Source of the DNA: Rhodospirillales bacterium
GTDB taxonomy: Bacteria > Pseudomonadota > Alphaproteobacteria > Acetobacterales > Acetobacteraceae
NCBI GenBank assembly: GCA_025352565.1
Contig: JANXTF010000010.1
Span: 1-64,000, forward strand
Length of the DNA stretch: 64,000 bases
Direction of reading: 5' to 3'
The number at the start of each line of letters is the position of its first letter. Position 1 is the first letter of the stretch. Below, one piece after another: positions 25,106 to 33,597 of this stretch. Below the pieces are notes generated by a model. That model did no database searches. It saw only the letters and a list, made by a program, of their open reading frames with translations, and was not told the DNA's origin. The translations under genes were made by a program, and so were the position numbers.

Positions 25106-25457
25106 CTCGGGAGCCCTCGGGATGGGAGGACTGTATCGTGGAATTTGAGGCTTCTCCACGGCTCAGCCTGTCATTCCGACGGGTCGCGGGTTTCTGTTGT
25201 AAAATTACAACAGGAAAATTCAGCCTGTTGCCGATTAGATGCAGCACGATATCCTAAACATCTGAAAACGTGGAAAAGACCAAGATCTTCATCACATCGT
25301 TTGGTGTAGCGATCGGGTTGCCCGCACCAAAGCGCGGTACCGGCCCGCCACGCCGGGTTTTCGCCACATTCGCCATCTAGAGCATGACGTCGCGCCGCAG
25401 CCGGGCTCCCGGAGTGTGCGCTTCGTCGTCTGAATGCCAGAAAGAGGGTCCGCACCG
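25106..25457. other. 352-bp gene-free region with a perfect palindrome
   Basis: Between the divergent unknown gene and the glycosyltransferase. It is AT-richer than its surroundings around 25190-25310 and holds the perfect inverted repeat at 25194-25213. No ORF here has coding character in codon use. Short matches such as ACATCTGAAAACGTGGAAAA give no clear promoter. Confidence 0.5.
25194..25213. promoter_or_regulatory. Perfect 9-bp inverted repeat, probable operator
   Basis: CTGTTGTAAAATTACAACAG is a full palindrome: 9-bp arms with an AA centre, of the TTGTAA-N2-TTACAA type bound by dimeric helix-turn-helix repressors. It lies 89 bases upstream of the minus-strand unknown gene and 245 upstream of the glycosyltransferase, so it more likely controls the former. 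The regulator is unknown. Confidence 0.5.
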
Positions 25458-26513
25458 ATGCGCATCGCCCAAATCGCCCCGCTTTTCGAGGCGGTCCCTC
25501 CCAAGCTGTATGGTGGCACCGAGCGCGTGGTTTCCGCGCTGACCGAGGAACTGGTGGCGATGGGCCATGACGTGACCCTGTTCGCCAGCGGCGACAGCAT
25601 CACCTCGGCCAAGCTCGACGCGGTATGGCCGCGCGCGCTGCGGCTCGATCCGACCATCAAGGACTGGATCGCGTCTTACATGCGCATGATGGAACTGGTG
25701 CGCCGCCGCGCCGACGAGTTCGACGTGCTGCATTTTCACGTGGATTACTTCCCGTCCTCGCTGTTCAGCCGCCAGACCACCCCGTTCCTGACCACGGTGC
25801 ATGGACGGCTCGACCTGCCCGAGTTCGCCGAGGTCTATAACCTGTTCCCCGACGTGCCGATGGTATCCATCTCCGACAACCAGCGTCTGCCGCTGCCCAA
25901 TCTCGGCTGGGTCGAAACGGTGCTGCACGGCATTCCCGAGGAACTGCTCACCCCGCAGCCGGGGCCGCAGGAATATCTGGCGTTCCTTGGCCGCATCTCG
26001 CCCGAGAAAGGCATCGAGGCCGCCATCCGCATCGCCGGCCGGGTGGGCATGAAGCTGAAGGTCGCGGCCAAGGTCGATGTCGCCGACAAGGATTATTTCG
26101 ACCGCTGCGTCGAGCCGCTGCTCGCCAACGCCAACGTCGAGTTCGTCGGCGAGATCAACGACGCGCAGAAGCCCGCCTTCCTTTCGGGCGCGCACGCGCT
26201 GCTGTTCCCGATCGACTGGCCCGAGCCGTTCGGCCTGGTGATGATCGAGAGCATGGCCTGCGGCTGCCCGGTGATCGCATTCCGCCGCGGTTCGGTGCCC
26301 GAGGTGATGGACCACGGCATCACGGGCTTCATCGTGGACAACGAGGACGAGGCGGTGGCCGCCCTGGGCAAGCTGGCCTCGCTCGACCGCGCCGGCGTGC
26401 GCGCCCGCTTCGAGAAGCGCTGGACCGCGCGGCGCATGGCCGAGGACTACGTGCATGTCTATGAGCGGCTGGCCCGTCGCTCCAAGCCGCTCCTGCGCGC
26501 GGTGGGCGACTGA
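25458..26513 (+). CDS. Glycosyltransferase family 4
   Basis: 351 aa from MRIAQIAPLFEAVPPKLYGGTERVV, the typical GT-B N-terminal nucleotide-free loop with the GGTE motif; the open frame begins eight codons earlier. The C-terminal donor-binding domain has FLGRISPEKGIEAAIRIA and the E-x7-E motif as E256 and E264 in EPFGLVMIESMACGCPVIAF, then GSVPEVMDHGITGFIVD. Retaining transferase using a sugar nucleotide; relatives with this N-terminus are often single genes of unknown acceptor or linked to trehalose/sucrose-like glycoside synthesis. Stand-alone gene with a terminator-like hairpin after it. Confidence 0.92.
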   Translation: MRIAQIAPLFEAVPPKLYGGTERVVSALTEELVAMGHDVTLFASGDSITSAKLDAVWPRALRLDPTIKDWIASYMRMMELVRRRADEFDVLHFHVDYFPSSLFSRQTTPFLTTVHGRLDLPEFAEVYNLFPDVPMVSISDNQRLPLPNLGWVETVLHGIPEELLTPQPGPQEYLAFLGRISPEKGIEAAIRIAGRVGMKLKVAAKVDVADKDYFDRCVEPLLANANVEFVGEINDAQKPAFLSGAHALLFPIDWPEPFGLVMIESMACGCPVIAFRRGSVPEVMDHGITGFIVDNEDEAVAALGKLASLDRAGVRARFEKRWTARRMAEDYVHVYERLARRSKPLLRAVGD

Positions 26514-26571
26514 CCCCAGCCGGCCATAAGCGCGCGGGTCACGGGCTACCCGACGCGAATGACAGGCCGAC

Positions 26572-26590
26572 GGCCGGTGTTCCGGCCTTT
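26572..26590 (+). terminator. Possible terminator after the glycosyltransferase gene
   Basis: GGCCGG-TGTT-CCGGCC (26572-26587) followed by TTTCCTCCC. The stem is short and the T-run only three bases, so it is a weak candidate. Confidence 0.4.
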
Positions 26591-26641
26591 CCTCCCGTCC
26601 CGGATTGATGGAGCATCGGCTCCGGACGTGCGAGAGGACGT

Positions 26642-27430
26642 ATGGGCGATGGGACGATGACATTGGTGTGCCGCGCCGTATCGGCGGGGGTGGCGCGGCT
26701 GACGCTGAACCGGCCCGCGTCGCGCAATGCGTTGTCGGTGGAACTGCTCGCCGCCTTGCGCGCCGCGCTCGATTGGGCGGCGGCCGAGACCGAAATCCGG
26801 GTTATCGTGATCGCCGGCGCCGGTGCCGCCTTCTGCGCCGGGCATGATTTGCGCCAGATGCGAGAGGATTCGGGTCGGCGGGCGATGGAGGCGCTGTTCG
26901 CGCAATGCTCGGAGGTGATGCTGCGCATTCAGGCGGTGTCCAAGCCGGTGATCGCGCGGGTACATGGCGTGGCGACGGCGGCGGGCTGCCAGTTGGTCGC
27001 CAGTTGCGACCTCGCCATCGCCGCCGACACCGCGCGGTTCGCCACGCCAGGCGTCAATATCGGCCTGTTTTGCTCGACGCCCATGGTCGCGCTCACCCGC
27101 GCGGTCGGCCGCAAGGCGGCGATGGAGATGCTGCTGACGGGCGACTTCATCGACGCCGCGCGGGCGCGCGAGATCGGGCTGGTGAACCGCGTGGTGCCGG
27201 AGGCCGCATTGGATGACGCGGTGGCGCTGCTCGCCGGTGCGATCGCGGCCAAAAGCGCCGCGACGCTCGCAATCGGCAAGGCGTTGTTCCATCGTCAGGC
27301 GGATATGGACGTGGCCTCGGCCTACCGTCTGGCCGGCCAGGCCATGACGGAAAACATGATGGCCCGCGACGCGGCGGAGGGCATCGACGCCTTTCTGGCC
27401 AAGCGCGCGCCGGTTTGGAGCGACACATGA
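26642..27430 (+). CDS. Enoyl-CoA hydratase/isomerase family protein (ECHDC3-like)
   Basis: 262 aa crotonase-fold protein. ATG 26642 has GAGAGG four bases upstream; ATG 26657 is an alternative. Motifs: LNRPASRNALSVELL, the CoA-anion hole GAGAAFCAGHDLRQM and HGVATAAGCQLVASCDLAIAADTARFATPGVNIGLFCS (key GxxTAAGCQLVASCD and ATPGVNIGLFC). That block is typical of the ECHDC3 subgroup, which lacks the standard pair of catalytic glutamates, so it may not be a classical hydratase. The stop overlaps the next gene (ATGA), coupling it to a two-domain VOC protein; the pair may handle an aromatic or branched acyl compound. Confidence 0.9.
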   Translation: MGDGTMTLVCRAVSAGVARLTLNRPASRNALSVELLAALRAALDWAAAETEIRVIVIAGAGAAFCAGHDLRQMREDSGRRAMEALFAQCSEVMLRIQAVSKPVIARVHGVATAAGCQLVASCDLAIAADTARFATPGVNIGLFCSTPMVALTRAVGRKAAMEMLLTGDFIDAARAREIGLVNRVVPEAALDDAVALLAGAIAAKSAATLAIGKALFHRQADMDVASAYRLAGQAMTENMMARDAAEGIDAFLAKRAPVWSDT

Positions 27431-28311
27431 ACGACGCCGTCCCCGCCTTCGACCGCACCACCGAGGATCTCGGCAACATCGTCGAGTTCGGCCACGTCAA
27501 CACCCGGGTCCCGGACCAGCGCTTCGCGACCTTGTTCTATGTTTCGGGCCTCGGGCTCACCCGCGATCCGTTTCTCATGGTGAGCGTGGACAACATGTGG
27601 ATCAACGTCGGTACGTGCCAGTTCCATCTGCCCACTGGCCCGGCGCAGGTGATCCGGGGCGTGACCGGGCTTGTGCTGCCCGACCTCGACGCGCTGGCGC
27701 GGCGGCTGCGCGGGGTGGCGTCGCATCTGAAGGGCACGGAATTCGCGTACACCCTCGGACGCGACGTGACGGAGGTGGTCTCGCCCTGGGGCAACCGCAT
27801 CCGCTGCCACGCGCCTTCTCCCAGGTTCGGCGCGGTCGGGCTCGGGATGCCGTACGTGGAACTGGACGCGCCGATCGGATCATCCGAGGCGATCGCGCGC
27901 TTCTACCGCGAGATGCTCGGCGCCCACGCCCATCGCGGGCAGGACGAGCGCGGCGTGTTCGCCCATGTGGCGGCCGGCCGCGCGGAAAGCCTGGTATTCC
28001 GCGAGACCGACGCCGCCCAGCCCGAATACGACGGCAACCACGTCCAGATCGGGCTGCAGGATTTCTCCGGGCCCCATCGGCTGCTGCTGGAGCGCGGGCT
28101 GGTGAGCGAGGAGAGCAACCAGCATCAGTACCGCTTCCTCGACATCGTGGATCTCGACACCGGGCAGAAGCTGGTGCGGATGGAGCACGAGGTCCGCAGC
28201 ATGCGCCATCCGATGTACGCGCGCTCCCTGCTCAACCGCGACCCGTCGCGCACCAACAACTCGTACGCGCCGGGTCTCGAGGCGCTGGCGTGGTTCCTGC
28301 CGCATGTCTGA
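27427..28311 (+). CDS. VOC-family (glyoxalase/dioxygenase fold) protein
   Basis: 294 aa, starting MNDAVPAFDRTTEDLGNIVEFGHVNT and coupled to the enoyl-CoA hydratase by an ATGA overlap. Two VOC modules are apparent: about 20-130 (FGHVNTRVPDQRFATLFYVSGLGLTRD; key FGHVNxxVPDQxxATxFY) and about 140-270 (GLGMPYVELDAPIGSSEAIARFYREMLGA). Candidate metal ligands include His in EFGHVN, Glu in VVSPW region and His in YDGNHVQIGL, as in dioxygenases and glyoxalases. Substrate unknown. A strong hairpin between this gene and convergent glmS probably terminates both. Confidence 0.85.
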   Translation: MNDAVPAFDRTTEDLGNIVEFGHVNTRVPDQRFATLFYVSGLGLTRDPFLMVSVDNMWINVGTCQFHLPTGPAQVIRGVTGLVLPDLDALARRLRGVASHLKGTEFAYTLGRDVTEVVSPWGNRIRCHAPSPRFGAVGLGMPYVELDAPIGSSEAIARFYREMLGAHAHRGQDERGVFAHVAAGRAESLVFRETDAAQPEYDGNHVQIGLQDFSGPHRLLLERGLVSEESNQHQYRFLDIVDLDTGQKLVRMEHEVRSMRHPMYARSLLNRDPSRTNNSYAPGLEALAWFLPHV

Positions 28312-28352
28312 ACGCGGAGCGCCCGTGACGCCCCCCGTGTAGGCGCCTGCCC

Positions 28353-28374
28353 CTTCCCCCTCGTGGGGGGGGAA
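28353..28374. terminator. GC-rich hairpin between convergent VOC gene and glmS
   Basis: CTTCCCCC-TCGT-GGGGGGGAAG forms an 8-bp stem with a TCGT loop. No T-run follows on the plus strand. A second dyad (CAGGGCGAACCCTG, 28387-28400) lies just downstream. Likely a bidirectional transcription end. Confidence 0.55.
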
Positions 28375-28417
28375 GCAAGTGCCGGGACAGGGCGAACCCT
28401 GTAGGGCCAGCCCAGCC

Positions 28418-30241
28418 CTATTCCACTGTCACGGACTTCGCCAGGTTGCGGGGCTGGTCCACGTCCGTGCCCTTCAGCACCGCCACCTGATACGCGATCA
28501 TCTGCACCGCGATGGCGTAAAGAATTGGCGCCACGAACGGGTCCACCCGTGGCAGCACCATCGTCTCGACCGCGATGCGGCGGAGTTTGGCGGCCCCTTC
28601 CGCGTCGCTGAGCACGATCAGTTGCCCGCCCCGCGCGGCGGCTTCCTGCAGGTTGCTTGCGGTCTTCTCGAACAGCGGACCGCTCGGTGCGATCGCCACC
28701 ACCGGGACGTCGCGGTCGATCAGCGCGATCGGGCCGTGCTTCATCTCGCCGGCCGCATATGCCTCGGCGTGAATGTAGCAAATCTCCTTCAGCTTCAGCG
28801 CACCCTCCAGCGCGATCGCGAAGCAGGTGCCGCGCCCCAGATACAGCACGTCGCGCGCCACCATCAGCCGCTCCGCGACGCGCTGGATCGTGGCCGTGTC
28901 CTCCAGCACCAACGCCGCGGCCGCCGGCACCTGCAGCAGCGCCGCCGTCAGTTCCGCCTCGCGGGCGGCGTGCAGCGTTCCGCGCGCCCGACCGATGCCA
29001 AGTGCCAGACATGCCAGCACCGTCAGCTGCGCGGTGAACGCCTTGGTCGAGGCCACCGCGATCTCAGGCCCCGCCACCGTCTGCAACACGGCGTCACTCT
29101 CGCGCGCCATCGTGCTCTCGGCGACGTTCACCACGGACAGCACGGGCGTCCCCGCATGGCGCAGGTATTTCAGCGCCGCCAGCGTGTCGGCGGTCTCGCC
29201 CGACTGCGACACCAGCACCCCGAGCGTGCCGGCCGCCATCGGCGGCGCGCGGTAGCGGAACTCGCTGGCCACGTCGATGTCGGCCGGGATGCGCGCCACT
29301 TCCTCGATCCAGCCGCGCCCGGCCAGCGCCGCGTAATAGGCTCCGCCGCAGCCGACCAGGCTGACGCGCTCGATTGCTGCCGGGTCCATCGCGAGCCCCG
29401 GCAGCATCACCGCGCGGCTGGCCGGGTCGACCATCCGGTGCAGCGTGTCGCCGATCACGGCGGGGTGCTCGTGCAGCTCCTTCTCCATGAAGTGCCGGTA
29501 GCCGCCCTTGCCCACGCCGCCGCCCGCCACCGACGAAAGCCGGATTTCGCGCGTGACCTCGGCGCCCTCCGCGTCGAAGAATGCCGCTCCCTCGCGCGTC
29601 ACCACCGTCCAGTCGCCGTCGCGCAGATAGGCCACACGCCGCGTCAGCGGCGCCAGCGCCAGCGCGTCCGAACCCAGGAACATCTCGTGCTGGCCGTACC
29701 CGACCGCGAGCGGCGCGCCGAACTGGGCGCCGATCATCAGCTCCGGGTGGCCCGCGAACACCATGGCCAGCGCATAGGCGCCGTGGAGCCGCCCGAAAGC
29801 GGCGCCCGCGGCCTCGATCGGCGTCATGCCGCGCCGCAGGTTGAAATCGACCAGTTGCGCGACCGTCTCGGTGTCGGTCTCGCTGGTGAATTCCTGGCCT
29901 TCCCGTTCCAGTTCGGCCCGCAATTCGGCGTGGTTCTCGATGATGCCGTTATGCACGATCGACACGCGCGCGGTGCCGTGCGGGTGCGCGTTGCGTTCGG
30001 TCGGCGCCCCATGCGTCGCCCAGCGCGTATGGCCGATGCCGGTGCTGCCCGCCAATGCGGTGCGCGCCAGCGACGCCGCGAGGTTGGCCAGCTTGCCCTC
30101 CGCCCGCCGCCGCTCGATGTGGCCGTTCACCAGCGTGGCGATCCCCGCGCTGTCGTAGCCGCGATACTCCAGCCGTTGCAGCGCACCCAGAATCACCGGC
30201 GCCGCCGGGCCGTTTCCGATCACGCCCACGATCCCGCACAT
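28418..30241 (-). CDS. glmS: Glutamine--fructose-6-phosphate aminotransferase
   Basis: Makes glucosamine-6-phosphate for peptidoglycan and LPS. 607 aa. N-terminal glutaminase domain starts MCGIVGVIGN with nucleophile C2, then GHTRWATHG, VHNGIIEN and SETDTE. Two SIS domains follow: LVSQSGETADT in the first and ALKLKEICYIHAEAYAAGEMKHGP in the second; the C-terminus is VDQPRNLAKSVTVE with the Schiff-base lysine K602. All catalytic parts are present, in contrast with the paralogue at 33598. Overlaps glmU by one base (TGATG), so glmU-glmS is one operon. No glmS ribozyme or sRNA target is visible, as expected when glmU precedes. Confidence 0.97.
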   Translation of the reverse strand: MCGIVGVIGNGPAAPVILGALQRLEYRGYDSAGIATLVNGHIERRRAEGKLANLAASLARTALAGSTGIGHTRWATHGAPTERNAHPHGTARVSIVHNGIIENHAELRAELEREGQEFTSETDTETVAQLVDFNLRRGMTPIEAAGAAFGRLHGAYALAMVFAGHPELMIGAQFGAPLAVGYGQHEMFLGSDALALAPLTRRVAYLRDGDWTVVTREGAAFFDAEGAEVTREIRLSSVAGGGVGKGGYRHFMEKELHEHPAVIGDTLHRMVDPASRAVMLPGLAMDPAAIERVSLVGCGGAYYAALAGRGWIEEVARIPADIDVASEFRYRAPPMAAGTLGVLVSQSGETADTLAALKYLRHAGTPVLSVVNVAESTMARESDAVLQTVAGPEIAVASTKAFTAQLTVLACLALGIGRARGTLHAAREAELTAALLQVPAAAALVLEDTATIQRVAERLMVARDVLYLGRGTCFAIALEGALKLKEICYIHAEAYAAGEMKHGPIALIDRDVPVVAIAPSGPLFEKTASNLQEAAARGGQLIVLSDAEGAAKLRRIAVETMVLPRVDPFVAPILYAIAVQMIAYQVAVLKGTDVDQPRNLAKSVTVE

Positions 30242-31575
30242 CAGCTTTTCTCCGCCTTATGCGCCGCCCGGAACGCGGCACCCCGCCCCGGCCTGGCGAC
30301 CTGGCGCGCCCGGCCGAACGCCATCGCATCCGCCGCCACGTCCTCGGTGATGACGCTGCCGGCGGTCACGAACGCCCCGTCGCCCAGCGAAACCGGCGCC
30401 ACCAGCACGGCGTCCGAGCCGACGAACACGCCGGCCCCGATCGTGGTGCGGTGCTTGGCGAACCCGTCATAGTTGCAGGTGATGGTGCCGGCGCCGATGT
30501 TGCTGCCGGCACCGATATCGGCGTCGCCCAGGTAGCTCAGGTGGTTGGCCTTGGCACCCTCGCCGAGCCGCGTCGCCTTCAGTTCCACGAAATTGCCGAC
30601 ATGGGCGCGCGCGCCCACCTGCGTTCCGGGCCGCAGCCGGGCAAACGGCCCGATCACGGCGCCCGGCCCGATCTCGCAGCCGTCCAGATGGCTGAACGCG
30701 CGGATTTCCGCCCCGGCCGCCACGCTCACGCCCAGGCCGAACACCACGTTCGGCCCGATGGTGACATCGGCGGCAAGGGTCGTGTCGTGGCTCAGGAACA
30801 CCGTGTCCGGTGCCGTCATCGACACGCCGCCATCCATCGCGGCAAGCCGCAGCCGCGCTTGCACCACCGCCTCCGCCTCCGCCAGTTCGGCGCGCGAATT
30901 GATGCCGCGCAACTCCGCGTAAGGCGCCTCCACGGCCGCCACCCGCATGCCGTCCGCGCGGGCCAGGGCAACCACGTCGGTCAGGTAGAATTCGCGCCCG
31001 GCATTCTCGTTGCCCACCGCGCGCAGCCACTGGCGCATCCGGTCCGCGTCGGCGCACAGCACGCCGGCGTTGCACAGGCCCTCGTCCCGCTCGGCGCCGG
31101 CCAGGTCCGCGAACTCCACGATGCGCTCCACGAACCCGCCCGCGCCGATCACCCGGCCATATTTCAGCGCGTCGGGCGGCCGCATCGCCAGCAGCGCGAG
31201 CCCGGCATCGCCCGCCCGCCCACGCGCCAACAGCCGGCGGAGCGTGGCCGCCGAGATCAGCGGATTGTCGGCATACAGCACCGCGACATCGCCCGCGCCG
31301 AACAACGCCTCGGCCTGCAAAGCGGCGTGCGCCGTGCCCAGGCGCTCATGCTGCACCACCACCGAATGAGGCGCGGCCAGCGATGTCACGCGGTCCATGC
31401 CCGGCCCCACCACCACCACGATGCGGTCGAACACCGCCTCGCACGCCCGGATCAGGTGGCACAGCATCGGCAGGCCGGCGATCGGGTGCGCCGCCTTCGG
31501 CAATGCCGAGTGCATCCGCGAACCCATGCCGGCAGCAAGCAGGATCGCGGTGGCGCGGCGGGGGGATGCGGACAT
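30241..31575 (-). CDS. glmU: Bifunctional UDP-N-acetylglucosamine pyrophosphorylase / glucosamine-1-phosphate acetyltransferase
   Basis: 444 aa from MSASPRRATAILLAAGMGSRM; the frame runs 42 codons further up but that part lacks similarity. The uridyltransferase half has LLAAGMGSRMHSALPK (family LAAGxGTRM), VVVQHERLGTAHA, LYADNPLI and GREFYLTDVV. The C-terminal half is a left-handed beta helix of hexapeptide repeats (VTIGPNVVFGLGVSVAAGAEI) with acetyltransferase residues in NFVELKATRLGEGAKANHLSYLGDADIG (key KxxxxGxGxKxxHLxYxGD) and GTITCNYDGFAKHRT. Converts glucosamine-1-phosphate to UDP-GlcNAc. First gene of the glmU-glmS operon. Confidence 0.96.
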   Translation of the reverse strand: MSASPRRATAILLAAGMGSRMHSALPKAAHPIAGLPMLCHLIRACEAVFDRIVVVVGPGMDRVTSLAAPHSVVVQHERLGTAHAALQAEALFGAGDVAVLYADNPLISAATLRRLLARGRAGDAGLALLAMRPPDALKYGRVIGAGGFVERIVEFADLAGAERDEGLCNAGVLCADADRMRQWLRAVGNENAGREFYLTDVVALARADGMRVAAVEAPYAELRGINSRAELAEAEAVVQARLRLAAMDGGVSMTAPDTVFLSHDTTLAADVTIGPNVVFGLGVSVAAGAEIRAFSHLDGCEIGPGAVIGPFARLRPGTQVGARAHVGNFVELKATRLGEGAKANHLSYLGDADIGAGSNIGAGTITCNYDGFAKHRTTIGAGVFVGSDAVLVAPVSLGDGAFVTAGSVITEDVAADAMAFGRARQVARPGRGAAFRAAHKAEKS

Positions 31576-31683
31576 GGCTCCTCGGTAGCTTCCGCCACCC
31601 GCACCTGTCAAAGCCCAACTGATCACCGATTGTGACCGGCGATGACAACGCATGTGAGCCCGACCACATAGCGTCACACCGTC

Positions 31684-32090
31684 ATGACGCATCATCGACA
31701 TGAATTGCCCTTATTTGAAGGCCAAATCATCAACTTCACCCCAGGATTCGCCGTGAAGATGCCCGATCAATTCGCGCTGCAACTCACGCGGGACCTGGAC
31801 CCGGCCGATCTGCGGCACGTGCTCGCCGTGTTCGAGACGGATCTCGCGCGGCTGGTGGGCCTCCTGCACGACGCCACGGAGGCGCCCGACGCGGTGAAGT
31901 TCTGCCGCGTGGCCCACCAATTGGCCGGCGCGGCGGGGGCGGTGGGTGCCACGGCGCTCGAGGACGCCGCCCGCCTCGCCATGGACAATGACCGTGTGAC
32001 CCCGGCCGGCATGGAAATGTCCGGTGCCGCGCTCGCCGCCCTGGCGCGCGATGCCATCGCCCGCTCCCGTGCCTTCGTGGCAAAGCTCCC

Positions 32091-32094
<4 letters not shown>
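31684..32094 (+). CDS. HPt (histidine phosphotransfer) domain protein
   Basis: 136 aa from ATG 31684; ATG 31759 (MPDQFALQLTRDLD) would give a tighter 111-aa domain and no clear ribosome site separates the choices. The phosphoacceptor is H78 in FCRVAHQLAGAAGAVGA, the classic HxLKGxA pattern with Ala in place of Lys. The helices around it (LAVFETDLARLVGLLHDA) fit a four-helix bundle. It overlaps the next gene as ATGA, so it is translated with an NtrC-type regulator and probably passes phosphate to that receiver. No histidine kinase is in the window; a hybrid kinase elsewhere must feed it. Confidence 0.85.
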
Positions 32095-33476
<1,382 letters not shown>

Positions 33477-33490
33477 AACCCGCATTCGCG

Positions 33491-33512
33491 TTTCGCCTCG
33501 CAAAATGCGAAA
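33491..33512. promoter_or_regulatory. Dyad upstream of the sigma54 promoter, candidate activator site
   Basis: TTTCGC (33491-33496) and GCGAAA (33507-33512) form an inverted repeat with 10-base spacing; an inner TCGC-AAAAT-GCGA overlaps it. It is centred about 75 bases upstream of the predicted start point, a usual distance for an NtrC-family enhancer. Only sequence symmetry supports this. Confidence 0.4.
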
Positions 33513-33549
33513 ATCTACGGGTTTGGCTGCTGAAACACCCGCTTTCGGG

Positions 33550-33564
33550 TGGCACGATCCATGC
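33550..33564 (+). promoter_or_regulatory. Candidate sigma54 promoter of the GlmS-like gene
   Basis: TGGCACG-ATCC-ATGC: the -24 element equals the consensus TGGCACG, and the GG (33551-33552) and GC (33563-33564) are exactly 10 bases apart, as sigma54 requires. The -12 box reads ATGC instead of TTGC. The start would be near 33576, leaving a short leader with GGAGGA (33583-33588) nine bases before ATG 33598. It directly follows a sigma54 activator gene. Confidence 0.6.
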
Positions 33565-33597
33565 GCTGCGTCCTCCAGGTTCGGAGGATTTTCGCTC

